Source: Microvirga lupini | GTDB lineage: Bacteria; Pseudomonadota; Alphaproteobacteria; Rhizobiales; Beijerinckiaceae | Assembly (NCBI RefSeq): GCF_014191055.1 | Contig: NZ_JACHWB010000001.1 | Coordinates: 1,375,973 to 1,439,972 of the forward strand | Length of the DNA stretch: 64,000 nucleotides | Direction: 5' to 3' | In this document: positions 55,272-63,979 of the stretch, piece after piece | Numbering within the stretch: position 1 is the first letter of the stretch | Layout of the letters: every line of letters starts with the position of its first letter | Made by a program: the position numbers and the translations under genes | Notes under the pieces: generated by a model | Told to the model about the DNA's origin: nothing | Database searches by the model: none | The model's input: only the letters and a program-made list of their open reading frames with translations

Positions 55272-57203
55272 ATGAGCGATGGCCTGCTCGAAGGGGCTTC
55301 GTCCTCTCTTCCCAAACCGGCGGAGGCCACCGCGCCAATAGCTTGTTCTTGGCTGCAGGGCGGGGGCGAGATGGAGCGGCGTATCCGGGCTCACGATTGG
55401 GCGGCCACCCCGCTCGGTTCTCTGCCGTCCTGGCCCCAGAGCCTTCGCACCGTTGCCGAACTGATGCTCGGTGCCCGGCAACCGGTCTTTGTCGTCTGGG
55501 GAACCGATCTTACGCTGCTCTACAACGACAGCTTCGGGGCAATCCTCGGTCCAACGCATCCGGCAGCGCTCGGCAGGCCTTTCGGCGAATGTTGGCCAGA
55601 GACGTGGCATCGAACCATCATTGAATCGGCTTTGTCAGGTGATGCAGAGAAAGCCGCCTCGCATTCTGATCCATCGGGCAAGCGGTTGGGCTGGATGATT
55701 GGCGGGTTCACCTTCTCCTGGACGCCCATCAGGGATGATACAGGCAAGGTGGCCGGGCTTTACTGCGTCGGGGAAGAGGCGGGCGACCACGCTCCCACGG
55801 AGGAGCGCCTCAGGCAGGTACAGGATGCGGCGCGGATTGGCAGCTTCGACTTCGACCGCGAGACCGGCAGAGCGGTCGCCTCGCCGGAGTACCTGGAGCT
55901 GTATGGGCTGCCGGGCAACTGCTCCGGCGCCTTCTCGTATGAGGAATGGGTCAGCCTGATCCATCCCGAAGATCGGGAATGGATCGAAGCCGAAACGCGC
56001 AGGGCGGTCGCCGATCCCACTCGCCACCAGCTCGAATACGATTTCCGGATCATCCGCGCCGATACCGGTCAGATGCGATGGATCACGGCGCGTACCAAGC
56101 TGATGCGGGACACGGACGGACGTTTCATCCGCTCCCTCGGGGCTCAATGGGACATTACCGCCGAGAAGGATACGCAGGTGGCTCTGCGTGAAAGCGAGGA
56201 GCGCTACCGCTCGTTCATCACTCACAGTTCCGAGGGCATATGGCTCCTGGAATTCTCCCCTCCGCTCGACGCGAGCCTGCCCGTAGACGAGCAGGTCGAA
56301 CTGGCCTATCGCAACGGTCGCTTCGTGGACTGCAATGATGCCATGGCGCGCATGTATGGGCTTGCGCGGGCCGATGATCTCATCGGCAAGACCCTCGACT
56401 TCCCGATGCCTTCATCCGACCCTGAGGCCAGAGCCTATCTGGCCGGCATCGTCAGCTCCGGCTACAGCGTCACCGGGGTCGAATCCGTCGAGCAGGATGC
56501 TGACGGCAACCCCAAATACTTCGACAACAGCATCATTCCGGTCATCGAGAACAATCGGCTGAAGCGGCTCTGGGGCATCCAGCGCGACATTACCGAGCGC
56601 AGGAGGGCTGAGGAGCAGCGTACGCTTCTGATCAACGAGCTGAACCACCGGGTGAAGAATACCCTGGCGACAGTGCAGTCCATTGCCGCTCAGACCCTGC
56701 GCAATGCCCCGACGATGCAAGAGGCCAAGGAGGCCTTCGAAGGGCGCCTGATGGCCTTGGCGCGCGCTCACGACGTTCTCACAACGGAGAACTGGGAGGG
56801 GGCGGAACTCAAGGATGTCGTCGCTGAGGCTCTCGCGCCGTATCGATCGTTCGGGGAGGACCGTCTCACGGCGACGGGACCTGAGGTTCGGTTGCTGCCC
56901 CGCATCGCATTGGCGTTGTCGATGGCGCTTCAGGAGCTGACCACGAATGCCGTGAAGCATGGCGCCCTGTCGAATGCGACAGGACGGGTCGATATCGTCT
57001 GGGACGTCACGCGGGCGGAACATGCAAGCCGTCTGCATCTTCGCTGGCAGGAGAGCGGCGGCCCGCCGGTGCGGACCCCGACACGCCAGGGCTTCGGCTC
57101 CCGTCTGATCGAACGCAGTCTCGCGCGCGAGCTCAATGGTGACGTCCAGATCACATTCCACCCTGGCGGTGTCCTGTGCACGGTGGATGCTCCGCTTGCC
57201 TAG
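55272..57203 (+). CDS. PAS-domain sensor histidine kinase, HWE family
   Basis: A 643-residue cytoplasmic (no transmembrane helix) sensor kinase. Several PAS segments fill residues 50-440 (one starts RLRQVQDAARIGSFDFDRETG, another RYRSFITHSSEGIWLLEF). The HWE-type transmitter follows: H459 in LLINELNHRVKNTLATVQS, the N-box ALQELTTNAVKHGALS, and the W-x-E motif LRWQESGGPPV that names the family, ending in GFGSRLIERSLARELNGDV. Signal and partner regulator are unknown; HWE kinases often serve light or general-stress pathways. I use the ATG at 55272; a GTG six codons upstream lacks a ribosome site. Confidence 0.9.
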   Translation: MSDGLLEGASSSLPKPAEATAPIACSWLQGGGEMERRIRAHDWAATPLGSLPSWPQSLRTVAELMLGARQPVFVVWGTDLTLLYNDSFGAILGPTHPAALGRPFGECWPETWHRTIIESALSGDAEKAASHSDPSGKRLGWMIGGFTFSWTPIRDDTGKVAGLYCVGEEAGDHAPTEERLRQVQDAARIGSFDFDRETGRAVASPEYLELYGLPGNCSGAFSYEEWVSLIHPEDREWIEAETRRAVADPTRHQLEYDFRIIRADTGQMRWITARTKLMRDTDGRFIRSLGAQWDITAEKDTQVALRESEERYRSFITHSSEGIWLLEFSPPLDASLPVDEQVELAYRNGRFVDCNDAMARMYGLARADDLIGKTLDFPMPSSDPEARAYLAGIVSSGYSVTGVESVEQDADGNPKYFDNSIIPVIENNRLKRLWGIQRDITERRRAEEQRTLLINELNHRVKNTLATVQSIAAQTLRNAPTMQEAKEAFEGRLMALARAHDVLTTENWEGAELKDVVAEALAPYRSFGEDRLTATGPEVRLLPRIALALSMALQELTTNAVKHGALSNATGRVDIVWDVTRAEHASRLHLRWQESGGPPVRTPTRQGFGSRLIERSLARELNGDVQITFHPGGVLCTVDAPLA

Positions 57204-57287
57204 AAGGCGCGATGAGCGTGTGAGCGGATTGGAACCATCCATCGGAAAAGGCCTTTGACCAGCACGTGGTTTTACAAAGGTGATCCG

Positions 57288-57356
57288 ATGCTGAGGCTCA
57301 TTCGCAATCTTTTCATCCTCCGGCAGGCCTGGAAGATGATCAAACGCAGGCGCTAG
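57288..57356 (+). CDS. Candidate small basic amphipathic protein (22 aa)
   Basis: An ATG with AAAGGTG ribosome site 7 bases upstream opens a 22-codon frame ending at TAG. The product (MLRLIRNLFILRQAWKMIKR followed by RR) is strongly basic and amphipathic, like other very short membrane-associated peptides. It sits in the 165-bp gap between the HWE kinase and the formyltransferase gene. Expression is unproven. Confidence 0.4.
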   Translation: MLRLIRNLFILRQAWKMIKRRR

Positions 57357-57368
57357 AGGTTTGGCTGC

Positions 57369-58217
57369 CTATCCTCGTCTCGCGGGACCCGGCGCGTAGG
57401 GGCTCCATCCGCTGATCTGCACGAAACCGTCACGGGTGGCGACCACCATGTGCTTGCGATGACGATGGACGAGGGTGCCGGGCCTGTAGCGGTGCGGCTC
57501 CTCCCAGCCTGAGGCCTCCCAGACATAGACATAGCGCGACTCGATCTGGGCGAAGGCTTCGATGGAGCCGAAGGCGCGGATGGTGCGCAGCACGTCCCGC
57601 ACGCCACCGTTCCAGTTTACGGTTCTCTGCGCCTGCGTGACCCTGGGCCAGTAGGTGCCCGGCCCCTGGGGCCTTGCCTCATCCCAGAGACGGGGCAGGT
57701 CTGAAGCGATCTCCGCAGCAAGTTCCTTGGCGGCTATCTGGCATTTGGACAGCAGGGTATCGTGGGATTCCGCATGGCTCAGTGCAAAACGCTTCTGAGC
57801 CACGATGGCGCCGGTATCGAAGGCCGGCTCGAGGATGTGGGCCGTCATTCCCCATTCGGACAAGCCGTCGAGGATGGCCTGAAAAAGCGGGTAGGGCCCC
57901 CGTCCCAGGGGCAGGGGCGAGGGGTGGAAGTTGACCGCATACGGGAGGTGCCGTTCCCAACCGGTGATCAGCCACGGATAGCCCGCAACCACCAGCGCCT
58001 CGCAGCCCATGGCTTTCAGGCCGGCGAGATCGGCCGGGAGAATGCGCGACATCTGCACCGGCAAACGCATCGAGCGGGCCCGGGACAAGGTCACGTCGTT
58101 GAAGTCGTAGATGCTGTCGCAGGGGCGGCTGAACAGCTTCACGGGCTCCCAGCCCCTGGCGAGAAACGTCTCGAAAACATCTCCCAGAAAATCGATTCCC
58201 GCGAAGGCGAAGCGCAT
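57369..58217 (-). CDS. Formyltransferase-family protein (Fmt/ArnA-like)
   Basis: A 282-residue protein with the formyl-transferase N-terminal domain: MRFAFAGIDFLGDVFETFLARG, then GYPWLITGWERHLPYAVNFHPSPLPLGRGPYP in pieces, where N96-x-H98 matches the catalytic NxH, and D134 in EPAFDTGAIVAQ matches the third catalytic residue. A C-terminal OB-like part follows (GTYWPRVTQAQRTVNWNG). It transfers a formyl group from 10-formyl-tetrahydrofolate, probably to an amino-sugar or other acceptor. It is not obviously the housekeeping methionyl-tRNA formyltransferase, because no def gene is adjacent. The ATG at 58217 has a ribosome site (AGGAGATCACCGGG). Confidence 0.8.
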   Translation of the reverse strand: MRFAFAGIDFLGDVFETFLARGWEPVKLFSRPCDSIYDFNDVTLSRARSMRLPVQMSRILPADLAGLKAMGCEALVVAGYPWLITGWERHLPYAVNFHPSPLPLGRGPYPLFQAILDGLSEWGMTAHILEPAFDTGAIVAQKRFALSHAESHDTLLSKCQIAAKELAAEIASDLPRLWDEARPQGPGTYWPRVTQAQRTVNWNGGVRDVLRTIRAFGSIEAFAQIESRYVYVWEASGWEEPHRYRPGTLVHRHRKHMVVATRDGFVQISGWSPYAPGPARRG

Positions 58218-58302
58218 TCCCGGTGATCTCCTTTCACGATGCTTCCACTGGGACCTTGATCCGAGCACTCAATGCAAGATCGCGTGGATGTGCAAGCCCA
58301 TA

Positions 58303-58411
58303 TGCGCATCGTGCGGAAAAGTGGTTCCGGTTTTCCGCATCAACGATGCGCTTGGAAAATGAGCATCGGGTGGATCTCAAAAGTGCCCTCCACTTTTGGG
58401 CCCCATGCGCT
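58303..58411. repeat. Dispersed palindromic repeat, family R1, copy b
   Basis: GCATCGTGCGGAAAAGTGG, CCGGTTTTCCGCATCAACGA and TGC form a long hairpin, followed by a second CAAAAGTG.../CACTTTTGGG arm. It lies in the 310-bp gap between the formyltransferase and usg genes, which has no other feature. Confidence 0.8.
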
Positions 58412-58527
58412 TGCGGGAACCTGAAAACCCACTCAAGATTTAGCCTTGAGCATAGGGCAGGAGACCGCCTGCGCTTTCCAGGTGGATTCCTGTCGCAAGG
58501 CTCGTTCGGGCTTGAGAAGGAATTCGC

Positions 58528-58797
58528 ATGGTCTCAAAAGATTTCATCCGCCAGATGGAAGGCTACGGGCTGACGACCGCCAAGATCCTGTATCGCATGC
58601 CGGATCACCCGTCCTTTCTGCAGACCTATGTCTGGCAGGAATATGATCTGGCGCCACGGTTTCCCGTTCTCATCGACTTTCTCGACTTCTGGAAGCGGGA
58701 ACTCGCAGGACCCCTGCACTCGGTCACCGTTACCCATGCGCAGCTGATCCGCCCCGCCGAGTTCAGGGCGATTCAGGGGGAGATCAACATTCATTGA
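58528..58797 (+). CDS. usg: Usg-family protein
   Basis: An 89-residue protein of the Usg-like family: GYGLTTAKILYRMPDHPSFLQTYVWQEYDLAP and PLHSVTVTHAQLIRPAEF in pieces. Usg was first described upstream of trpF in Caulobacter; its function is unknown. It is not next to trp genes here. Its ATG follows GAGAAGGAATTCGC. Confidence 0.92.
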   Translation: MVSKDFIRQMEGYGLTTAKILYRMPDHPSFLQTYVWQEYDLAPRFPVLIDFLDFWKRELAGPLHSVTVTHAQLIRPAEFRAIQGEINIH

Positions 58798-58867
58798 TAC
58801 GCCTTGGCCCCGAACGTTAAGTCAGGTACAGAGGCGCCCTGAGCATCCCCGAACCTGCCAGGGCTCC

Positions 58868-59464
58868 TTGTTTTCCAACGCGCGCACTTCCCAGATCCTG
58901 CTCGCCCTCGCGTCCCAGCCGGGCGAGCGCCTCACCGTGCGCGAGATCATGGCGGTTCTTCAGGACCGGGCCTTCGCGCTCCTGATCGTTCTGCTGGGGC
59001 TGCCCAACTGCCTTCCCATGCCGCCGCCGATCCCTCTGGTCTGTGGCCTGCTGCTGGCGCTCGTCGCCGTTCAGATCGTTTTCGGGCGCGAGGCGCCTTG
59101 GCTTCCGCGCCAGCTCATGAATCGTTCCATGGCCCGAACGGACGTCGAGCGGGCCGTGGGCCGGGCCGTTCCGGTGTTTCGCCGGCTCGAGCGCATTTCC
59201 CGGCCCCGCATGACCTTCCTGGACACGCCGCTCGCCATGCGTCTCATGGGCGCGGTCATCCTGATTTTGTCGCTGGGTCTTCTCTTCGCGCCGCCCTTCG
59301 TGGGGCAGATCCCGCTGGGTCTGGCGGTGTGCCTCGTCGGACTCGGGCTTGTCGAGCGGGACGGTTTCGTCGTGGTGGGAGGGCTCCTGATCGGCTCCAT
59401 CGGCCTGACCTTGAGCCTCGGCTTCGTCTACGCGATCTTTACCGGCATCGACACGCTGATCTGA
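58868..59464 (+). CDS. exoD: ExoD-family exopolysaccharide synthesis protein
   Basis: A 198-residue inner-membrane protein with about four hydrophobic helices. The ExoD family segments are LTVREIMAVLQDRAFALLIVLLGLPNCLPMPPPIP in pieces and FGREAPWLPRQL. In Sinorhizobium exoD mutants have altered exopolysaccharide and alkali sensitivity; the biochemical role is unknown. The start is the TTG at 58868, as no ATG or GTG lies upstream in frame and similarity begins near here. It is 70 bp after usg on the same strand. Confidence 0.88.
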   Translation: MFSNARTSQILLALASQPGERLTVREIMAVLQDRAFALLIVLLGLPNCLPMPPPIPLVCGLLLALVAVQIVFGREAPWLPRQLMNRSMARTDVERAVGRAVPVFRRLERISRPRMTFLDTPLAMRLMGAVILILSLGLLFAPPFVGQIPLGLAVCLVGLGLVERDGFVVVGGLLIGSIGLTLSLGFVYAIFTGIDTLI

Positions 59465-59512
59465 AGGGGCCTGCGGCTGACCGGATCGGCCAGCCGCAGG
59501 TTTTAGATAGAG

Positions 59513-59977
59513 TTAGTCGTCATCTTCGTCGAACTCGGGAGCCGACTTGAGCTGATCCACAGGCATGTTCACCATGATCCGCATGTCGTCGCTGTTGCGG
59601 GTCGTGGTGGATCCGGAGCCCTGGACGGAGCCGGTGGTCGCAGCGTCTGCGGCATTCATCTGGACGGCGCTCAGGGGCAGGGCGACGGTGCGGTCGCCCA
59701 GGCCTTTATCGACCTCGATCACCACGGCCACAACCTTGCCGCTGCGGTCGAGCACCAGATCCTCGACATCGCCGATATCCTTGTTGTCGGCACCCACCAC
59801 GTCCTCATCCATGATCTTGGAGGCGAGCATCTGGCCGGCCTCGAGGCGCGTGATGAAGTTCACACCGGCCGGGGCCGTGGCGTTGGAGGAGGGCTGGGCC
59901 GGGGTGGTCTGAGCCATGGCGGCCGAGGCCAGGAGGGTGGAGCCGAGCAGGCCGGCGGTGAGCAGCATTTTCATCAT
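59513..59977 (-). CDS. Exported PRC-barrel domain protein
   Basis: A 154-residue periplasmic protein. The signal peptide is LLTAGLLGSTLLASAAMAQ. A PRC-barrel (about 45-110) has MLASKIMDEDVVGADNKDIGDVEDLVLDRSG in pieces and VVIEVDKGLGDRTVALPL. An acidic tail ends DEDDD. PRC-barrel proteins of this exported type are frequent in Hyphomicrobiales and may protect the envelope; the ligand is unknown. It is downstream of radC (67 bp) on the same strand. Confidence 0.9.
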   Translation of the reverse strand: MMKMLLTAGLLGSTLLASAAMAQTTPAQPSSNATAPAGVNFITRLEAGQMLASKIMDEDVVGADNKDIGDVEDLVLDRSGKVVAVVIEVDKGLGDRTVALPLSAVQMNAADAATTGSVQGSGSTTTRNSDDMRIMVNMPVDQLKSAPEFDEDDD

Positions 59978-60044
59978 TATCTCCCAATGATCGTTACTCG
60001 TGGGGGTGTAACGCCGTCGGGAGGGGTTGGTTCTGCCGTCAAGC

Positions 60045-60728
60045 TCAGATCAGGCGCAGGCCCTTGAGGCTGGCATGACCCTCGCGGCCGACGATGATGT
60101 GGTCGTGGACGGTGATCCCCAAGGGTTTCGCCACATCGATGATCTCGCGGGTCATCTTGATGTCGGCGGAGGACGGCGTGGGGTCGCCGGAAGGGTGGTT
60201 GTGGACCAGGATCAGGGCCGAGGCGGAGAGCTCCAGCGCCCGCTTGACCACCTCGCGCGGATAGACCGGCGTGTGGTCGATTGTGCCCGATTGCTGCACC
60301 TCGTCGGCGATGAGCGCGTTGCGCTTGTCGAGGAAGAGCAGGCGGAATTGCTCCTTGTCCATGAACGCCATGGCGGTGCGGCAATAATCGATGACCGAGG
60401 TCCAGGAGGACAGGACGGGGCGCTTGGCCACCTCGCCCTTGGCGAGGCGCCGGGCGGAAGCCTCTACGATCTTCAGGTCCGTGACCACGCTCTCGCCGAT
60501 CCCGTCCACCTCCATAAGCCGGGCAGGCGTGGCGGCGAGCACCTCGGCGAAGGTGCCGAAACGCTTCAAGAGTTCCTTGGCGATGGGCTTCACGTCCCGG
60601 CGCGGGATGGAACGGAAGAGCACGAGCTCCAGAAGCTCGTAATCCGGCACGGCATCGCCGCCCACCTCCATGAAGCGGGCACGCAGCCGGTCGCGATGGC
60701 CGTGATAATGGGGAAGGTCGTCGCTCAT
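60045..60728 (-). CDS. radC: RadC-family (JAB domain) protein
   Basis: A 227-residue RadC/MPN family protein. A helix-hairpin-helix-like N-terminus ([26 protein letters not shown] in pieces) and DGIGESVV are followed by the JAMM metalloprotease-like motif [16 protein letters not shown]176, H178 and D189. RadC was once tied to DNA repair, but the biochemical role is unsettled. It is downstream of map, with a 105-bp gap, on the same strand. Confidence 0.95.
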   Translation of the reverse strand: MSDDLPHYHGHRDRLRARFMEVGGDAVPDYELLELVLFRSIPRRDVKPIAKELLKRFGTFAEVLAATPARLMEVDGIGESVVTDLKIVEASARRLAKGEVAKRPVLSSWTSVIDYCRTAMAFMDKEQFRLLFLDKRNALIADEVQQSGTIDHTPVYPREVVKRALELSASALILVHNHPSGDPTPSSADIKMTREIIDVAKPLGITVHDHIIVGREGHASLKGLRLI

Positions 60729-60833
60729 GCCCGCCCGTAGCTTCCTGCCTCGGTGTGCTCAGCCGAAAGATCCGAAGCACCATTGTTACCTTGTAGGCCA
60801 GAAGCGATGCGGCAGGCTAGTGCCGAGCTTGTC

Positions 60834-61643
60834 TCAAGAAGGCTTGTCCAGCCCCTTCGGCGAATAGGTGAAGACCTCTGCGGCGGTCTCCGTCACACCC
60901 ACCATGTGCTCGAACTGGGCCGAGAGAGAGCGGTCGCGGGTCACGGCGGTCCATCCGTCGGCCAGGACCTTCACCTGGGGCCGCCCGAGATTGATCATGG
61001 GCTCGATGGTGAAGAACATGCCGGGCTTCAGCTCCACGTTGTAGGCCGGCTCCACATAATGGAGGATCGTCGGCGAGTCGTGGAAGACTTTGCCGATGCC
61101 GTGGCCGCAGAAGTCCCGCACCACGGAGCAGCGCTCGGCTTCCGCGTAGGACTGGATCGCCGCGCCGATGTCGTTGGTGGTCGCGCCCGGCTTCACGGCT
61201 GCGATGCCGCGCAGGAGGCATTCATACGTGATCTCGCAGAGCCGCTGGGCCCGGCGCGGCACCTCGCCCACATAGTACATGCGGCTCGAATCGCCGTGCC
61301 ACCCGTCGAGGATCAGGGTCACGTCGACATTCATGATGTCGCCGTCGCGCAGGGGCTTGTCGTTGGGGATGCCGTGGCAGACCACGTGATTGATCGAGGT
61401 GCAGATCGTCTTGGTGTAGCCGCGGTAGTTCAGACAGGCCGGATAGGCGCCATGCTGGCGGATGAAGTCGAAGGCGAGCTTGTCCAGAAACTCGGTCGTG
61501 ACTCCGGGCTTCACGTGCTCCGAGAGCATGTCCAGGCACTCGGCCACCATGCGCCCGGCACGGCGCATCCCTTCGAAGTCCGCAGGGCCGTGCAGCGGGA
61601 TCTCGGCGGCGCGCTTGCGCTCCACAACATCGGTCTCGGTCAT
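60834..61643 (-). CDS. map: Methionine aminopeptidase type I
   Basis: A 269-residue metallopeptidase removing N-terminal methionine. Metal ligands lie in GDIMNVDVTLILDGWHGDSSRM (two Asp), FCGHGIGKVFHDSP (His), MFFTIEPMIN (Glu) and RSLSAQFEHMVGVTE (Glu), with SINHVVCHGIP before them. The length is normal. The ATG at 61643 is used; a TTG two codons upstream is not needed. The minus-strand order map-radC is common in alphaproteobacteria. Confidence 0.97.
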   Translation of the reverse strand: MTETDVVERKRAAEIPLHGPADFEGMRRAGRMVAECLDMLSEHVKPGVTTEFLDKLAFDFIRQHGAYPACLNYRGYTKTICTSINHVVCHGIPNDKPLRDGDIMNVDVTLILDGWHGDSSRMYYVGEVPRRAQRLCEITYECLLRGIAAVKPGATTNDIGAAIQSYAEAERCSVVRDFCGHGIGKVFHDSPTILHYVEPAYNVELKPGMFFTIEPMINLGRPQVKVLADGWTAVTRDRSLSAQFEHMVGVTETAAEVFTYSPKGLDKPS

Positions 61644-61702
61644 TCTCAATCCTTGAACTCTTGCCCGGAATGTAAGGATCGCCGCCCGCGACGCAAGCTA
61701 AA

Positions 61703-61813
61703 GCATCGGACCCAAAATCGGATTTGCACTTTTGGGATCCATCCGATGCTTTCTTTATCAATGAGAGCATCGTTGGGCGCGAAAAACCGGGAGCCACTTT
61801 TCCGCACGATGCT
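61703..61813. repeat. Dispersed palindromic repeat, family R1, copy c
   Basis: GCATCGGACCCAAAA...GGGATCCATCCGATGC, then GCATCGTTGGGCGCGAAAAA...CCACTTTTCCGCACGATGC. It has both arms seen in copies a and b, in the opposite order to copy b. It occupies most of the 260-bp divergent gap between map and the FkbM gene. Confidence 0.8.
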
Positions 61814-61903
61814 CTAATGTCCACATGCCCCGCTTGCGATTGGCGCACGAGGGTGTCATGAGCAACCCTGTTCATCCGGTTCGCGGCTTTGGATTCCTCG
61901 GTT

Positions 61904-62734
61904 ATGAATGACACCCGCCCCTTTGGGGACTTTGCGCCTTCAGGTCTCACCCGCTGGGTGATCGACCGCACGCGCGGGTTGCCCGAGGGCTGGGCGGGCC
62001 GGAGGCTGGCCCTGATGATGCGCCACCTGGCTATGAAGATGCTCAAGGGCCCGCCGCTCGATCTCGAAACCTTCGGCGTGCGGATGCGTCTTTACCCCTA
62101 CAAGAACGTCTGCGAGCGCCGGCTTCTCTTCACGCCGCAATATTTCGATGCCGATGAGCTCAAGATCCTGGCCTCTCGGATCCAGGAGGGCTTCACCTTC
62201 ATCGATGTGGGCTCGAATGTCGGCTGGTACGCCCTGTACCTCGCCCGGGAGGCCGGCCCCGCCGTCGCGACCAGGATCCTGGCCGTCGAGCCTCAGCCGG
62301 AGATTTTCGACCGGCTGATCTACAACATTCGCCAAAACCCGTTCGGGACGATCAAGGCGGTCGACTGCGCCATTGCCGACAAGACGGGCGAACTCACCCT
62401 GTTCCTCGACCCTCACAACCGGGGCGAGGCCAGTCTCAAGATCGTGAACTCGAGCCAGACGGACGCGATCCGCGTCCCCGCCGTGACCCTGCTCGATCTT
62501 CTGAATCGGGAAGGGCTGACCCGCATCGACGCGATCAAGCTCGATGTGGAGGGCGCCGAGGACCTTGTCCTGGGACCGTTTTTCCGGGATGCGCCGGCCT
62601 CGCTCTATCCGTCCGTGTTCATCGTGGCGAATGTGCCGGAACGCTGGCAGGCCGATGTGATCGGGCTCCTCACGGGCAGGGGCTACCGGCAGATTCTGGA
62701 AACCAAGATGAACCTGGTTTTCGAGCGCTCCTGA
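61904..62734 (+). CDS. FkbM-family methyltransferase
   Basis: A 276-residue SAM-dependent methyltransferase. The SAM-binding motif is EGFTFIDVGSNVGWYALYLA, followed by ILAVEPQPEIFDRLIYNI, AVDCAIADKTGELTLFL and the family ending RIDAIKLDVEGAEDLVLGP. FkbM enzymes methylate hydroxyls on polyketides, sugars or lipids; the substrate is unknown. The ATG at 61904 gives MNDTRPFGDF; a TTG five codons upstream is a weaker choice. Confidence 0.9.
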   Translation: MNDTRPFGDFAPSGLTRWVIDRTRGLPEGWAGRRLALMMRHLAMKMLKGPPLDLETFGVRMRLYPYKNVCERRLLFTPQYFDADELKILASRIQEGFTFIDVGSNVGWYALYLAREAGPAVATRILAVEPQPEIFDRLIYNIRQNPFGTIKAVDCAIADKTGELTLFLDPHNRGEASLKIVNSSQTDAIRVPAVTLLDLLNREGLTRIDAIKLDVEGAEDLVLGPFFRDAPASLYPSVFIVANVPERWQADVIGLLTGRGYRQILETKMNLVFERS

Positions 62735-62769
62735 AAATCCGGCGCAAAATCGGCCTTACCTTAAGCCCT

Positions 62770-62880
62770 TATCCTGAGGGGATTGCGCCAGCAATCTGTC
62801 TCGAAGGACGAGGGCGTCTCCAGAGAACACTGGAACCTCCTTCGAGATGGCCGCTGCGCGACCTCCTCAGGATGAGGTCG
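62770..62880. repeat. Dispersed repeat, family R2, copy a
   Basis: About 110 bp starting ATCCTGAGG, with inner TCTCGAAGGA and CCTCCTTCGAGA, ending CTCCTCAGGATGAGG. It can fold into one long hairpin. It lies directly after sfsA's 3' end, in the 175-bp gap to the FkbM gene. Confidence 0.75.
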
Positions 62881-62909
62881 AGTGGTTGTGAGCTGGCCTC
62901 TAAGGAGGC

Positions 62910-63629
62910 CTACCGAGGCGTCACGATCTCCACCGGCCGGTCGATGGTGACCTCCTGGGGCGTGATGCGGCAGACATAGGCGTAGGACTCCACCCCCGCG
63001 GCGAGGGCGTGCCGGAACGCCTTGTCGTAGGCCGGGTCGATGTCGCGGGCCACGTCGAAGCGCTCGGCATCCATCTGGATGACGTAGACGAGGGCGGCTC
63101 TCGCGCCTTCAGCCTTCATGTCGGCCAGCTCGTAGAGATGCTTGGCGCTGCGGGCGGCGACGCAATCCGGGAACTCGGCGAAGCCCGCCTCGCGCATGAG
63201 GTGGCAGTTCTTGACCTCCAGGTAGCAGGGCGGCTCGCCGTCCTTCTCCAGCAGGAAGTCCACGCGGCTGTTCTTGCCGTACTTCACCTCGGGCCGGACG
63301 CGGTCGTAAGCCGCGAACGGCGCGAGGCGCCCCTCCCGCAGGGCCTCGGCCACCAGCAGGTTGGGCCGTGACGTGTTGATCCCGATGAGCTGGAGCGGAC
63401 CGCCGCCGGCTGCGACCTCCACGAATTCCCAGTTGTACTTGAGCTTTCGGTTGGGGTTCGACGCCCGTGAGAGAAAGACCCGGCTGCCGGGCTCCTTCAG
63501 GCCCATCATGGCCCCGGGATTGGCGCAGTGGGCGGTCACCACCTCGCCGGTGTCGAGCTCGATATCAGCCAGAAATCGCTTGTAGCGCTCGATGAGACGG
63601 CCCTCGAGCAGGGTTTCCTGAAAACGCAT
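62910..63629 (-). CDS. sfsA: SfsA sugar fermentation stimulation-like protein
   Basis: A 239-residue SfsA-family protein. Signatures are RYKRFLADIELDTGEVVTAHCANPG, PFAAYDRVRPEVKYGKNSRVDFLLE, CYLEVKNCHLMR (nuclease-like DxE...K fold) and FPDCVAARSAKHLYEL. It resembles DNA/RNA-binding nuclease-fold proteins; the E. coli name refers to maltose regulation but the role is uncertain. It is flanked on both sides by direct copies of repeat R2. Confidence 0.95.
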   Translation of the reverse strand: MRFQETLLEGRLIERYKRFLADIELDTGEVVTAHCANPGAMMGLKEPGSRVFLSRASNPNRKLKYNWEFVEVAAGGGPLQLIGINTSRPNLLVAEALREGRLAPFAAYDRVRPEVKYGKNSRVDFLLEKDGEPPCYLEVKNCHLMREAGFAEFPDCVAARSAKHLYELADMKAEGARAALVYVIQMDAERFDVARDIDPAYDKAFRHALAAGVESYAYVCRITPQEVTIDRPVEIVTPR

Positions 63630-63701
63630 CCAGTACCAACATTCGACTGTAAAAATCCCTGGTAACAGGGGAGAAGCCTCGGGTTCAACCCGCCCCGCAG
63701 A

Positions 63702-63804
63702 GTGTCATCCCCGACGCATGCTGTGCGGGACGGGGATCCACTCACCGTGGAGCAGCAGATGGTTTTCCTTTCCCTCCGTGCTGCTCCGGCCGGGAATGAC
63801 ACCC
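63702..63804. repeat. Dispersed repeat, family R3, second copy
   Basis: GTGTCATCCCC...GGGATCCACTC...CCGGCCGGGAATGACACC, with the same order of elements as the copy at 24669-24769. It lies in the gene-free 371-bp right end of the window. Confidence 0.7.
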
Positions 63805-63856
63805 CCACCGTTCCCACCGGACGTATTCCGAGATCCCCTTGATTCCACCCATAGGC

Positions 63857-63961
63857 CTCATCCTGAGGAGCAGCGCAGCTGCGTCTCGAAGGATCGTCCA
63901 GCGCCCTCTGGAGCCTCCTTCGAGACGGTCGCTTAAGCGACCTCCTCAGGATGAGGTCGAA
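63857..63961. repeat. Dispersed repeat, family R2, copy b
   Basis: CTCATCCTGAGGAG...CGTCTCGAAGGA...CCTCCTTCGAGACG...CTCCTCAGGATGAGG, in the same orientation as copy a, about 1.09 kb away with sfsA between them. Confidence 0.8.
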
Positions 63962-63979
63962 GGGGGCGGGTGGGTTCTT

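Noticed and set aside
61644..61903. CRISPR-like repeats
   Set aside because: The repeats are palindromic pairs without regular spacing or spacers, and no cas gene is present.
60814..62046. Long minus-strand frame 61222-62046 over the map start
   Set aside because: It is a shadow frame across map, the R1 repeat and the FkbM start, with no ribosome site or domain.
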